64,000 bases of DNA from Duganella fentianensis (GTDB taxonomy: Bacteria > Pseudomonadota > Gammaproteobacteria > Burkholderiales > Burkholderiaceae_D): contig NZ_WWCL01000002.1 of NCBI RefSeq assembly GCF_009857835.1, forward strand, positions 124,001-188,000. Direction: 5' to 3'. Positions 43,562 through 52,948 of the stretch are shown in pieces (within the stretch, counting starts at the first letter, position 1; every line of letters begins with the position of its first letter). Below the pieces are notes generated by a model, which saw only the letters and a list, made by a program, of their open reading frames with translations, was not told the origin of the DNA and ran no database searches. Position numbers and translations under genes: made by a program.

Positions 43562-44134
43562 TCAGTCGGCTTTGTCGAAACTGGCCAGATGCTGCTCGAT
43601 GGCGAACACATGCGGATCGCTCTGGCCCATATCGCGCAAGGCATGGGCGAGCAGGTTGAGGTAGTCCGCATTCGGGCCGCTGGGGCCGGCCGAGCTGGCG
43701 ATGTGACGGGCGATTTCCAGCTCGCTGGCCGCGCCGAGGTAGGCGTCGTTATCGGGCATGGCAATGTAGACGAGGCCCAGTTCGCTATGGCCATCGGCAA
43801 AAGTAATCGGGGTAGCCAGACGCAGATAGCCGTTTTTTTCGCGGTGATCGAGGTGGGCGAATACTTCCGGCGTGATCAGGTAAGCCATGCCGTGGCAGGT
43901 GGCGCCTGCATGTTCGATCAGCGTGACCACGCGGCCCGGTGCTTCGGGCGTGCCGCGGTGGTCATGCGAGCCTTGCCAGAAGCGCCGCGTCCAGCCGCTG
44001 ATGCTGGCAGGGCGCCGTTCCAGATAGGGGAAGTCGGCCTTGTAGATCAGCGAGCCGTAGCCGAACAGCCAGACGCTGTGGTAGCCGTCGAAGTCGTCCA
44101 TCTGCTGGTTGATGGCGATGGTGTTGATAGTCAT
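43562..44134 (-). CDS. ChaC-like gamma-glutamylcyclotransferase
   Basis: About 190 residues. Contains the gamma-glutamylcyclotransferase signature VWLFGYGSLIYK at about 20-31, a WQGSHDHRGTPEAPGRVVTL substrate-loop segment, and the catalytic-Glu region LDHREKNGY. The family cleaves gamma-glutamyl dipeptides or glutathione to give 5-oxoproline. ATG 44134 is chosen by family length; the reading frame opens to 44248 without support. It starts 7 bases after the LysR gene stop, so it may be transcribed with it, though the Shine-Dalgarno is weak. Confidence 0.85.
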   Translation of the reverse strand: MTINTIAINQQMDDFDGYHSVWLFGYGSLIYKADFPYLERRPASISGWTRRFWQGSHDHRGTPEAPGRVVTLIEHAGATCHGMAYLITPEVFAHLDHREKNGYLRLATPITFADGHSELGLVYIAMPDNDAYLGAASELEIARHIASSAGPSGPNADYLNLLAHALRDMGQSDPHVFAIEQHLASFDKAD

Positions 44135-44141
44135 AGCGAGA

Positions 44142-45056
44142 TCAGCCTTGCGGCACATTCCATTCATGGGCAGCGGCAAACTCCTGCAGGAAGCTGACGA
44201 AGCTCTCGGCAGCAGGCGACAGTGCCCGGGCATTACGGGTGTAGACAAAGAAGCGGCGCGTCAGCGCAGGCGATTCCAGCGTGCGCATGCGCAGGCCGTA
44301 CAGCTGTACCATCTTTTCTGCATAGGGCAGACAGACGGTGATGCCCAGCCGCGCGTGTACCATGGCCAGCGCCGTCGTCATGAACGTCACTTCATTGTAG
44401 GGCGTGATGGACTGTTCGCGGAAGGAAGCGTGCATGTCGCGCAACAGCCGTTCCGTGAACTGGCCCTGCAGCGAGATCATGGGGTAGTCGATCACATCGG
44501 TCCAGGTGATGCGTTCCAGCTGGTCGAGCGGATGGTCGGGCGGGAATACCACGACGAAAGGCATTTCGAATAGCTGCTGGGCTTCGATCTCGGTGGCCGC
44601 ATCGCGTTCGGGGCCGATGCCGAAGTCGGTTTCGCCGCTGAACACGCGCGCCGCCACCAGCTCTACAGGGCTATCGGCCAGCAGCACCTGCACATCGGGA
44701 TAGCGCGCGCGGTAGGCAGCGATCACTTCCGGTAGTAGAGTACAGGACAGCATCTGCGGCGCCGCGATGCGCACCGAGCCCTGCTTGAGCGCCCGCCGTT
44801 TGGCAATGTCGCCCATGGCGCGGTCCAGATCCTGCAGTATCTTGTCGAACAGGGGCGTCAGTTCCCGTCCCAGTTCGGATAGCTGGGCCTTGCGGGTGGT
44901 GCGTTCGACCACGCGCACGCCGAGCAGCTGTTCCAGTTCCTTGATCTGGCCGCTCAGCGCCGACTGGGTCACGTTCAGGTGCTCGGCGGCCAGCGTGAAG
45001 CTGCCTGTCTTGGCCACTGCCACCAGGGCGCGCATCTGGCGTAAATTGGGATTCAT
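44142..45056 (-). CDS. LysR-type regulator of the aromatic catabolic operon
   Basis: About 304 residues. N-terminal winged helix-turn-helix (MNPNLRQMRALVAVAKTGSF, then LNVTQSALSGQIKELEQLLGV) and a C-terminal substrate-binding domain. Divergent from the VOC-FAH operon with 89 bases between starts. The AT-rich gap carries T-N11-A-type elements expected for a LysR regulator (e.g. ATCTGATA and TGATATCTGA), but I could not pin the operator. The long frame to 45143 is unsupported. It should activate the downstream operon when an aromatic metabolite is bound. Confidence 0.9.
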   Translation of the reverse strand: MNPNLRQMRALVAVAKTGSFTLAAEHLNVTQSALSGQIKELEQLLGVRVVERTTRKAQLSELGRELTPLFDKILQDLDRAMGDIAKRRALKQGSVRIAAPQMLSCTLLPEVIAAYRARYPDVQVLLADSPVELVAARVFSGETDFGIGPERDAATEIEAQQLFEMPFVVVFPPDHPLDQLERITWTDVIDYPMISLQGQFTERLLRDMHASFREQSITPYNEVTFMTTALAMVHARLGITVCLPYAEKMVQLYGLRMRTLESPALTRRFFVYTRNARALSPAAESFVSFLQEFAAAHEWNVPQG

Positions 45057-45145
45057 CGGAAAATCTGATAAATGAGGTGAGAAATACTGTTTGTATGATA
45101 TCTGAATTTGGCTTTTAATGGCGTATGTCCTAGTTGGAGGCAATC

Positions 45146-45682
45146 ATGAAAATCAAGCAAGTACACCACGTCGCCTACCGCTGCATCGACGCTAAACAGA
45201 CTGTCGAGTGGTATGGCAAGCACCTGAATATGAATTTCGTCCTGGCCATCGCCGAGAACGAAGTCCCGTCCACCAAGGCACCGGACCCGTATATGCACGT
45301 GTTCCTCGATGCCGGCAATGGCAATATTCTGGCGTTCTTCGAACTGCCGACCCAGCCGCCCATGGACCGCGACCGCAACACCCCGAACTGGGTGCAGCAT
45401 CTGGCGCTGGAAGTGGCATCGATGGATGAGCTGCTGGCGGCCAAAGAGCGTCTGGTGGCGGCCGGTATCGATGTGATCGGCCCGGTCAATCACACCATCT
45501 TCAAATCGATCTACTTCTTCGACCCTAACGGCCACCGGCTGGAACTGGCGGCCAACACGGGCACGCCGGAAATGATGGAGCGCCTCGACGCCGTCAAATG
45601 GGAAATGCTGGAGGAATGGGCACAGACCCGCAAAGCACCGAAACACGCCGCGTGGATGCACGCACCGGAGGTCAAGGCATGA
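45146..45682 (+). CDS. VOC-family metalloenzyme, candidate ring-cleavage or isomerase enzyme
   Basis: 178 residues, one vicinal-oxygen-chelate module. Metal ligand pattern like glyoxalase I: His7/His8 (VHHVAY), Glu66 (AFFELP), His85 (WVQHLALEV) and Glu133 (HRLELAA). Most extradiol dioxygenases use two His and one Glu. GGAGG 5 bases before ATG 45146. Next gene overlaps (ATGA), so VOC and FAH-like are co-translated. In this operon it may be the dioxygenase, a hydroxyphenylpyruvate-type helper, or an isomerase. The operon has no recognisable homogentisate or gentisate dioxygenase. Confidence 0.78.
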   Translation: MKIKQVHHVAYRCIDAKQTVEWYGKHLNMNFVLAIAENEVPSTKAPDPYMHVFLDAGNGNILAFFELPTQPPMDRDRNTPNWVQHLALEVASMDELLAAKERLVAAGIDVIGPVNHTIFKSIYFFDPNGHRLELAANTGTPEMMERLDAVKWEMLEEWAQTRKAPKHAAWMHAPEVKA

Positions 45683-46698
45683 AACTCGCAACACTGAAAG
45701 ATGGCAGCCGTGACGGCCGCCTGGTAGTGGTTAGCCGCGATCTGTCGCGTTACCAGCATGTGCCGAAAATCGCGGCCACCATGCAGCACGCACTGGATAA
45801 CTGGGAGCTGGTCGCGCCGCGGCTGGAACAGGTATATGCCGCGCTGAACGCCGGCGAACTGCTGGACACCCAGCCGTTTGACCAGAATTTCTGCCACTCG
45901 CCGCTGCCGCGCGCCTACCAGTGGGCCGATGGTTCGGCCTACATCAACCACGTGGAACTGGTGCGCAAAGCCCGCAATGCGGAAGTGCCAGCCTCGTTCT
46001 ATTCGGACCCGCTGATGTATCAGGGCGGCTCGGATAGCTTCGTCGGTCCGCGTGATCCTGTGTATGCGCTGTCGGAAGAATGGGGCATCGATCTGGAAGC
46101 CGAAGTGGCCGTGATTACTGGCGATGTGCGCATGGGCGCGAGCCTGGACGATAGTGCCAGGGCGATCCGGCTGGTCATGCTGGTCAATGATGTCTCGCTG
46201 CGTAACCTGATTCCTAACGAACTGGCCAAAGGCTTCGGCTTCTTCCAGTCCAAGCCGGCCAGCGCCTTCTCGCCGGTGGCCGTCACGCCGGATGAACTGG
46301 GCGCACACTGGGCCGACAGCAAAGTGCATCTGCCGCTGCTGGTGGAACTCAATCACCAGCCTTTCGGCAAGCCGAATGCGGGCGAGGACATGACCTTCAA
46401 TTTTGCCCAGCTGGTAGCGCATGCGGCCACCACGCGCGAACTGGTAGCTGGTACCATTATCGGTTCCGGTACAGTCTCGAACAAGCAGGGCAGTCTGCAC
46501 GGTTCCAGCATCGCCAACGGCGGTGTTGGCTATTGCTGTCTGGCCGAAGTGCGTATGTACGAAACCATCGAAACGGGCAAGCCGCAGACCAGCTATCTGC
46601 ACTTCGGCGATACCGTACGCATCGAGATGCACGATGGTCAGGGCAGCAGCATTTTCGGCGCGATCGAGCAGACCATCACCCACTATTCGGAACGCTGA
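45679..46698 (+). CDS. Fumarylacetoacetate hydrolase family protein
   Basis: 339 residues. Catalytic-domain motifs of the FAH family: FVGPRDPVYALSEEWGIDLE (shortened in sense) with the metal-binding Glu/Asp set LEAEVAVITGDV, and SPVAVTPDELG. The length and the WADGSAYINHVELVRKAR segment suit a fumarylacetoacetase-like hydrolase of the homogentisate type rather than the shorter fumarylpyruvate hydrolases of the gentisate type. It splits a fumaryl ketoacid into fumarate and a ketoacid. Starts at ATG 45679, overlapping the VOC stop. Upstream of the transporter and isomerase of the same pathway. Confidence 0.9.
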   Translation: MKLATLKDGSRDGRLVVVSRDLSRYQHVPKIAATMQHALDNWELVAPRLEQVYAALNAGELLDTQPFDQNFCHSPLPRAYQWADGSAYINHVELVRKARNAEVPASFYSDPLMYQGGSDSFVGPRDPVYALSEEWGIDLEAEVAVITGDVRMGASLDDSARAIRLVMLVNDVSLRNLIPNELAKGFGFFQSKPASAFSPVAVTPDELGAHWADSKVHLPLLVELNHQPFGKPNAGEDMTFNFAQLVAHAATTRELVAGTIIGSGTVSNKQGSLHGSSIANGGVGYCCLAEVRMYETIETGKPQTSYLHFGDTVRIEMHDGQGSSIFGAIEQTITHYSER

Positions 46699-46749
46699 TT
46701 TTCCGGGTAGCTTACTCCGCGTAATTCACGCAGAAAGGTAGCGCAGCAG

Positions 46750-48069
46750 ATGCAGCATGCACCCGTCGATATCGCCGCACTGGTCGAGCGTAGCCCCATC
46801 AGCCGGTTCCAGCTCGGTGTGTATCTGCTGTGCGGCCTGTGCATTCTGATGGATGGTTTCGACGTGCAGGCCATGGGCTATGTGGCGCCGGCCATCATAC
46901 AGGAGTGGCACGTCAGCAAAGCCAGTCTGGGGCCGGTGTTCGGCGCCGGTCTGTTCGGCATGCTGGCCGGTTCGCTCCTGTTCAGCGTACTGGCCGATCA
47001 GCTGGGGCGACGTCCCGTACTGATAGGCGCTACGCTATTCTTCTCGGTCTGTATGCTGCTCACGCCTGCCTGCACCACGCTGGAGCAGCTGCAGTGGCTG
47101 CGCTTCATTACCGGCGTAGGGCTGGGTGCCATCATGCCGAACGTGATGGCGCTGGCCGGCGAATACAGCCCGCGCCGGCGCCGCGTCACGCTGATGATGC
47201 TGGTGTCCTGCGGCTTTACGGTGGGCGCTGTCGTGGGCGGGCTGGTGGCGGCCGCCGTGATGCCCGTGTATGGCTGGCATGCGGTGTTCTACATCGGCGG
47301 CGCGCTGCCGCTGGCGATAGGCCTGCTGATGCTGTGGATGCTGCCGGAGTCCATGCAGTTCGTCATCCTGAGCGGCAAGCGCATCGAACGGGTGGCCGAA
47401 TGGCTACGCCGCATTGATCCGGCCTTCACGCCGCAGCACGGGCAGGGCTATCTGGTAGCGGAACAGGGTGATAGCCGGGGCTCCGTTGCGGCCCTGTTCA
47501 AGGCTGGCCGGGCCCGCACCACGCTGCTGCTCTGGCTGGTGAACTTCCTCAATCTGCTCAACCTCTACTTCCTGTCCAACTGGCTGCCGACTATCCTCAA
47601 AGATGCCGGACTGTCCACCAGCGCGGCCGTGCTGGCCGGTACCATCCTGCCGGTGGGTGGCACCATCGGCACACTGGCGATGGGCCAGCTGATCGACCGT
47701 TCCAGCTTCCGCCGCGTGCTGATCCCCAGCTTTCTGCTGGCGGCTGCGGCCATCGCGCTGATCGGCCAGTCGCAGCATCTGCTGGCGCTGCTGTGCATCG
47801 CCATACTGGTGGCGGGCTTCTGCATCGTGGGTGGCCAGCCTGCCGTGAATGCGCTGGCAGCGAACTACTATCCCACCACACTGCGTTCCACCGGCATAGG
47901 CTGGAGTCTGGGCGTGGGGCGCATAGGTTCCATCATCGGCCCGTTACTGGGCGGTGAACTGCTGCGCATGAACTGGCCGAACAGCACCATCTTCCTGATT
48001 GCCGCCGTGCCTGCGCTGCTGTCCGCGCTCATGCTGTGGATGATGGCAACGCCGGCCGGGCAGGACTGA
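46750..48069 (+). CDS. MFS transporter, aromatic acid:proton symporter (AAHS) family
   Basis: 439 residues with 12 predicted helices. AAHS marks: the N-terminal DGFDVQAMGYVAP segment (D-G-F-D), the MFS loop LADQLGRRPVLIG between helices 2 and 3, and GFTVGAVVGGLVAA. These transporters bring in benzoate, protocatechuate, gentisate or hydroxyphenylacetate type acids. It lies between the FAH-like and maleylacetoacetate isomerase genes (52 and 30 bases), so it should import the pathway substrate or an upstream precursor. Confidence 0.9.
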   Translation: MQHAPVDIAALVERSPISRFQLGVYLLCGLCILMDGFDVQAMGYVAPAIIQEWHVSKASLGPVFGAGLFGMLAGSLLFSVLADQLGRRPVLIGATLFFSVCMLLTPACTTLEQLQWLRFITGVGLGAIMPNVMALAGEYSPRRRRVTLMMLVSCGFTVGAVVGGLVAAAVMPVYGWHAVFYIGGALPLAIGLLMLWMLPESMQFVILSGKRIERVAEWLRRIDPAFTPQHGQGYLVAEQGDSRGSVAALFKAGRARTTLLLWLVNFLNLLNLYFLSNWLPTILKDAGLSTSAAVLAGTILPVGGTIGTLAMGQLIDRSSFRRVLIPSFLLAAAAIALIGQSQHLLALLCIAILVAGFCIVGGQPAVNALAANYYPTTLRSTGIGWSLGVGRIGSIIGPLLGGELLRMNWPNSTIFLIAAVPALLSALMLWMMATPAGQD

Positions 48070-48098
48070 AACATAACCGAACCATTCCGGATCTGATC

Positions 48099-48743
48099 AT
48101 GAAGCTCTATACCTATTTCCGCAGTTCCGCTGCCTACCGCGTGCGCATCGCCCTGAATCTGAAAGGGCTGGCCTACGACGCCGTACCCGTGCACCTGCTG
48201 CGCGATGGCGGCGAACAGCTGCAGCCGGCCTACCGTGCCGTCAATCCTGCCGGCCTGCTGCCGGCGCTGGACGATGGTGGTGCTGCCATCGGCCAGTCGC
48301 TGGCCATCATCGAATATCTGGACGAGACCCGTCCGGACTTGCCGCTGCTGCCCGCCGATGCGGCCGGCCGTGCGCGCGTACGGGCACTGGCGCTGACCAT
48401 TGCAGCGGATACTCACCCGCTGGGTAATCTGCGCGTGCTCAAGTACCTGACCGGGGTGCTGAATGTGACGGAAGAGCAGAAGCTGGCTTGGCTGCACCAG
48501 TGGATGAGCGCGGGGCTGGCGTCCTTCGAGCAGCTGCTGGCGACGGATACGCGCACCGGCCGCTACTGCCATGGCGATACGCCCACGCTGGCCGATTGCT
48601 GTCTGGTGCCGCAGGTGTTCAATGCCCAGCGCTTCCAGCTCGATCTGAGCCCATATCCCAACATCGTGCGTATCCACACGGCTTGCGCCGAACTGCCCGC
48701 CTTCCAGCAGGCCCACCCCGCGCAGCAGCCGGATGCGGAATAA
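48099..48743 (+). CDS. maiA: Maleylacetoacetate isomerase (zeta-class GST)
   Basis: 214 residues. Zeta glutathione transferase with the catalytic N-terminal motif RSSAAYRVRIALNLKGL (Ser-Ser-x2-Tyr-Arg-Val-Arg), the cis-Pro/Ser glutathione site VNPAGLLPAL and QSLAIIEYLDE, and a helical C-terminal domain with a conserved ADCCLVPQVFNAQRF segment. It isomerises maleylacetoacetate (or maleylpyruvate) to the fumaryl form with glutathione. Fits directly before or beside the FAH-like hydrolase. The start is ATG 48099; the frame runs back to 48036. GGATCTG is the best nearby ribosome site. Confidence 0.92.
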   Translation: MKLYTYFRSSAAYRVRIALNLKGLAYDAVPVHLLRDGGEQLQPAYRAVNPAGLLPALDDGGAAIGQSLAIIEYLDETRPDLPLLPADAAGRARVRALALTIAADTHPLGNLRVLKYLTGVLNVTEEQKLAWLHQWMSAGLASFEQLLATDTRTGRYCHGDTPTLADCCLVPQVFNAQRFQLDLSPYPNIVRIHTACAELPAFQQAHPAQQPDAE

Positions 48744-48755
48744 GGCAGCGGTGGT

Positions 48756-49796
48756 CTAGCCGCTGCTCACTACGCGGTTGCGGCCCGCGTCCTTGGCCTG
48801 ATACAGCGCCTTGTCGGCACGCGATACCAGTGTCGACGGTGTATCCGTGGTGTTGTCCGGCGGCGCCATGGCCACGCCTATGCTGATGGTGAAGTGGATG
48901 CTCTCGCCCTTGTCGCCCTTGACTTCGAGCGCGGCGATTTCCTGACGCAGCCGTTCGGCCGCACTGGTAGCCACTTCGATGGAAGTTTCCGGCATCAGCA
49001 GCACAAATTCCTCGCCGCCGAAACGCGACGCCATATCGATATTGCGCACTCCGTCGGCCAGTGCCTTGGCAACGGCCACGATGACGCGGTCGCCGGCTTC
49101 GTGGCCGTACTGGTCGTTGACGTTTTTGAAGTGATCGATGTCGGCCATCAGCAGCGATAGCGGGTGGCCGAAGCGGCGGCCACGATCGAGCTCGCGGTTG
49201 ATCTGCTCCGTCATGCGGCGGCGGTTGCCTATGCCGGTCAGCGGATCGGTGGTGGCCAGCTGCTCGAGTTTGGCGTTGGCCTGCATCAGTTCCTGGGTAC
49301 GCTGCAGCACCCGCGCTTCCAGCTGGTTGCGCTCGTCGTGCAAGGCGTCGAGCGTGAGCCGGCGCGAGCGCAGCGCCAGAATCAGCGCGGAGATCAGCAA
49401 GCCCTGCAGAATGATCAGACTGCCCCCGAGCAGGATCTGCCACCAGTAGCGCTCGAAGATGGAGGACGAAGCGTCCGGCCAGGTGGCCGTGGCGGGACGC
49501 TGGGCCAGATGGGCGCGTGGCTGCATGGGCTGGCGCGGCACCAGTCCCGCAGCGTTATCCGGTGCAGCAGGGATGGGCAGGCGCAGACTGTCGCCATTGC
49601 GCCACTGGCGCCGTTGCGGCGTTGATTTTTCCGTCAGTTGCTGGCGTAGTTCGTGCAGATATTCGCGTACGGGCAAACGTTTCGGCAGCAGCTCGCCAGC
49701 GCCAGCGGGTATGGCAAGGCTGCATACACCGAGCAGCACCGTAACGCACAGCCAGGTGGCGCAGGGACGGACTTGTGGGCGGCGCTGGTGTGGCAT
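48756..49796 (-). CDS. Membrane-anchored diguanylate cyclase (GGEEF)
   Basis: 346 residues. N-terminal signal or anchor (ATWLCVTVLLGVCSLAI), periplasmic region, a membrane helix (ILLGGSLIILQGLLISALILAL, about 115-137), coiled coil and a C-terminal GGDEF domain. The active site is GGEEF (in SRFGGEEFVLL), and RNID five residues before it is an intact inhibitory site (RxxD). So it should make c-di-GMP with product inhibition. No EAL domain. Convergent with maiA; the stops are 12 bases apart. Confidence 0.93.
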   Translation of the reverse strand: MPHQRRPQVRPCATWLCVTVLLGVCSLAIPAGAGELLPKRLPVREYLHELRQQLTEKSTPQRRQWRNGDSLRLPIPAAPDNAAGLVPRQPMQPRAHLAQRPATATWPDASSSIFERYWWQILLGGSLIILQGLLISALILALRSRRLTLDALHDERNQLEARVLQRTQELMQANAKLEQLATTDPLTGIGNRRRMTEQINRELDRGRRFGHPLSLLMADIDHFKNVNDQYGHEAGDRVIVAVAKALADGVRNIDMASRFGGEEFVLLMPETSIEVATSAAERLRQEIAALEVKGDKGESIHFTISIGVAMAPPDNTTDTPSTLVSRADKALYQAKDAGRNRVVSSG

Positions 49797-49927
49797 GCTG
49801 GCCTGCTTTAGTGGCAGTAGTGACAGTAGTGGCGAGACTCTTGATAGTGAATCGAGTCTAGCATGCTTTATGGGGATGTGCTTTTAGCGCTGTGGTAAAG
49901 CTGCCGCATAAATCACGGCAGACTGCT

Positions 49928-51094
49928 TCAGGCGGCACGCAGGGCGTCGACGATGGGCATGCGGGCCGCACGCAGGGCGGGCAGGAAGCCGCCTACGCCG
50001 CCCATGGCTAGCGAGAACAGCAAGGTTTTCACGATGATGGCGCCGGTCAGGCGGAAGCCGAAGGCCAGTTCTGAAAACGATTGGAAGTTGGTGGTCGAGA
50101 AGGAGATGAACTGCATCAGCGAAGCGCAGACCAGCCCCAGCGCGCCGCCCACCACGGCCAGCAGCATGGATTCGCTGAGGAAGGCAGCGAGTATGCTACG
50201 GCGCTGGAAGCCCAGTGCGCGTAGGGTGCCGATTTCGCCTACCCGGTTGGCGACCGACGCATACATGGTGATGGTGGCGCCTATCATGGCGCCGATGGAG
50301 AAAATCACGGACAGGATCAGACCCAGCACGCTGATGAAGGTGGATAGGGCCTTGGACTGGTCGGCGTAGAAGGTCTGCTCGCGTTTGGCATCGAGCGTCA
50401 GGCGCTGGTCGTTTTCGATTTCGTGCTTGAACTGCTCGAACTGGCGGCTATCGGCCAGCCGCAGCACCATGGCGGAATAGGCATTGCGGCGGAAGGCCGG
50501 CATGAGCTGATCGGCATCGCCCCAGATTTCCGAATCGAAGCCGCTGTTGCCGGCGTCGTAAAGGCCTACCACCGTCCACTCGCGCTGGCCGAAGCGTATC
50601 TTTTCGCCTATGCCGGCGCCGCTGAAGCGGCGCGCAATGCTGGCGCCTGCAATGACTTCCGAAGCGCCGGAACGGAACATGCGGCCGGCCGTCAGTTTCA
50701 CTTGCGGGCGCAGCGTCAGCGCGTTGGGGGCGATGCCGCGGATGATGACGTTGGACGGCTTGCCCGAGTCGCGCTTGATCAGCGAAATCAGCACCACGGT
50801 TTCTCTGGATAGCCATGGCTGCCCCGTCGCGTCGCGCGCAATGGCGGGGTGGCTAGCCGCGATATTGGCCTGCACCCGGTCGATAAAGCTCTGGACTTCC
50901 GTTTCGGCCCCGCGCCGCACCAGTACCACGTTATCGTATTCGCCGGTGGTCACCATGGTGTTGCGCAGCCCTTCGTCCAGCATCAGCACGGTGGCAAACA
51001 CAAACACCACCAGCGCCAGACCGGCAGCCGTGAGCGCCGTGGTCAGACGGCGCGCCCACAGATTGCGTGCCACATAAGACAGTGGAATTTTCAT
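49928..51094 (-). CDS. FtsX-type ABC transporter permease (second of pair)
   Basis: 388 residues. N-terminal helix (LTTALTAAGLALVVFVFATVLML), a periplasmic domain of about 220 residues and the three C-terminal FtsX helices with the MGIGVF-type segment RVGEIGTLRALGF. The family signature fits MacB/LolE-like permeases. It overlaps the other permease gene by 4 bases (51091-51094). Together the two permeases likely form a heterodimer with the ATPase and the HlyD-like adaptor upstream. Confidence 0.9.
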   Translation of the reverse strand: MKIPLSYVARNLWARRLTTALTAAGLALVVFVFATVLMLDEGLRNTMVTTGEYDNVVLVRRGAETEVQSFIDRVQANIAASHPAIARDATGQPWLSRETVVLISLIKRDSGKPSNVIIRGIAPNALTLRPQVKLTAGRMFRSGASEVIAGASIARRFSGAGIGEKIRFGQREWTVVGLYDAGNSGFDSEIWGDADQLMPAFRRNAYSAMVLRLADSRQFEQFKHEIENDQRLTLDAKREQTFYADQSKALSTFISVLGLILSVIFSIGAMIGATITMYASVANRVGEIGTLRALGFQRRSILAAFLSESMLLAVVGGALGLVCASLMQFISFSTTNFQSFSELAFGFRLTGAIIVKTLLFSLAMGGVGGFLPALRAARMPIVDALRAA

Positions 51095-52248
51095 CCTATG
51101 CTCCGCAGGCCGTCGACGATGTTGATGCGTACGGCCCGTATGGTGGGCGCAATGGCGGCGACAGCGCCTATCACCAGCGCGGCAGCTATTTGCAGCAGCA
51201 CCGTCAGCTGCGACACCTGAAACACGGGGAACATGGTGCCCATGACTTTGCCGAGGAAGACGGCGAAGGGGAACAGCAGGGCGATGCCTATGGCCGCCCC
51301 CACCAGTGCCAGCAGCATGGATTCGCCGAAGATCATCAGCGAGAGGAAGCCGGGGCCAAAGCCGAGTGCCTTGAGCGTGGCATATTCGCCCAGACGTTCG
51401 CGTGCGCTCATGGCCATGGTGTTGGCCATTACGGCTGCAATGATGATGATCACCACGAAGGACACCACACGGATGGCCACGACGATGGCTTCCGACATGG
51501 AGACGAAGCTGAGCTGGAAGGCTTTTTCCGTTTCGGTCAGCGTTTCGGCCAGCGAGTTGGCGAATTCCCGGTCCACGGCGGCGGAAATCGCGGCGGCATT
51601 TTCCGGCTGGTTGATCTGCACCACATACACGCCGATCTGGTTGGCACGGCGCGGTATGATCTTCTTGATGGTTTCGTTGACGTAGTCCCAGTGGAAGAAC
51701 AGGGTGGCCGTGTTGGTGCTGCTCTGGCGGCCATCGTAAATGCCGCGTACCACCAGCTCCCAGTTGCCGGGATAGATGGTGCCTTTGAGCGGAATGGTGT
51801 CGCCCACCTTGAAGCCATACTGGTCGGCCAGCTTGCGCCCGACTATGCAGCCTTTGCGGTCATGCAGGAAGGCGGCGCGCTGCTCGGCGGGCAGCAGATA
51901 GTCGGGGTAGATATTCAGGTAGCTCTCGCCCGAGACGGCGAACTGGGCGAAAAAATTCTTGGGATCTTTGTAGATGCCCTGGAACCAGTTGGCGTAGCCC
52001 ACGCCCGTCACGCCGGGCACGGCGCGGATGCGCGCCTGGTAGGACAGCGGCAGGGGGAACACCAGCGAGGTCTTGTTGCGGGTGACCAGGGTGGTATTCG
52101 AAGCACCTTCGGAACCGGCATACCATGCATCGACCACCGTCTGCAGCAGGCCGAAGGAAAAGATCGCCACTACCAGACCGAGCACCGTCAAACCGGTGCG
52201 CAGCTTGTGGCGCATGGCGTTCTTGATGATCAGCCGCAGCGAATACAT
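51091..52248 (-). CDS. FtsX-type ABC transporter permease (first of pair)
   Basis: 385 residues with the same plan as its neighbour: an N-terminal helix ([21 protein letters not shown]), a periplasmic core and three C-terminal helices around [20 protein letters not shown]. It differs in sequence from the second permease, so a heterodimer is expected. Four bases separate it from the ATPase stop. Codon use matches the neighbours. Confidence 0.9.
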   Translation of the reverse strand: MYSLRLIIKNAMRHKLRTGLTVLGLVVAIFSFGLLQTVVDAWYAGSEGASNTTLVTRNKTSLVFPLPLSYQARIRAVPGVTGVGYANWFQGIYKDPKNFFAQFAVSGESYLNIYPDYLLPAEQRAAFLHDRKGCIVGRKLADQYGFKVGDTIPLKGTIYPGNWELVVRGIYDGRQSSTNTATLFFHWDYVNETIKKIIPRRANQIGVYVVQINQPENAAAISAAVDREFANSLAETLTETEKAFQLSFVSMSEAIVVAIRVVSFVVIIIIAAVMANTMAMSARERLGEYATLKALGFGPGFLSLMIFGESMLLALVGAAIGIALLFPFAVFLGKVMGTMFPVFQVSQLTVLLQIAAALVIGAVAAIAPTIRAVRINIVDGLRSIG

Positions 52249-52252
52249 GGTG

Positions 52253-52942
52253 TCAGGCTGCCTGTCCGGCGATCAGTTCGCCCTTTTCCAGATGGATCAG
52301 CGTACGCGCCTGCGCTGCCGCTGCTGCATCGTGGGTCACCATGATGATGGTCTTGCCCAGTTGCTGGTTGAGCTGCTGCAGCAGGGCCAGAATCTCGCTG
52401 GCCGAGGCGCGGTCCAGATCGCCCGTCGGTTCGTCCGCCACGATCAGGGTGGGATCGGTGACGATGGCGCGGGCAATGGCCACGCGCTGCTGCTGGCCGC
52501 CGGACAGTTCGTTGGGCGTGTGGTCCATGCGGTCGGCCAGATTGACCATGGCCAGCGTCAGTTCCACCCGCTCGCGCCGTTCGCGCCGTGACAGGGGCGT
52601 GAGCAGCAGCGGCAGTTCCACGTTTTCATAGGCCGTCATCACCGGCATCAGATTGTAGAACTGGAATATGAAGCCCACGTTCTGGGCGCGCCAGTGCGCG
52701 AGGTCGGATTCGCCCATGCCGGCGATATCGAGTCCGTTGATGCGCAGTACTCCGCTATCGGGTTTGTCGATACCGGCGATCAGATTGAGCAGGGTGCTCT
52801 TGCCCGAGCCGGAAGGCCCCATCAGCGCGGCAAATTCGCCGGCCGGAATATTCAGGCTGATATCGCGCAGCACTTCCACCACCTGATCGCCACGGCGGTA
52901 GGACTTGACCAGATGTTCTATCAATACCAGTGGTTCGCTCAT
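52253..52942 (-). CDS. ABC transporter ATP-binding protein (LolD/MacB type)
   Basis: 229 residues. Walker [11 protein letters not shown]-loop [12 protein letters not shown], signature LSGGQQQR, Walker [13 protein letters not shown], and switch His in MVTHDAAAA. The YNLMP and NVELPLLL segments place it in the LolD/MacB group. Six bases after the HlyD-like adaptor gene, four before the first permease. It drives the FtsX-like permease pair. Confidence 0.94.
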   Translation of the reverse strand: MSEPLVLIEHLVKSYRRGDQVVEVLRDISLNIPAGEFAALMGPSGSGKSTLLNLIAGIDKPDSGVLRINGLDIAGMGESDLAHWRAQNVGFIFQFYNLMPVMTAYENVELPLLLTPLSRRERRERVELTLAMVNLADRMDHTPNELSGGQQQRVAIARAIVTDPTLIVADEPTGDLDRASASEILALLQQLNQQLGKTIIMVTHDAAAAAQARTLIHLEKGELIAGQAA

Positions 52943-52948
52943 GGCCGC

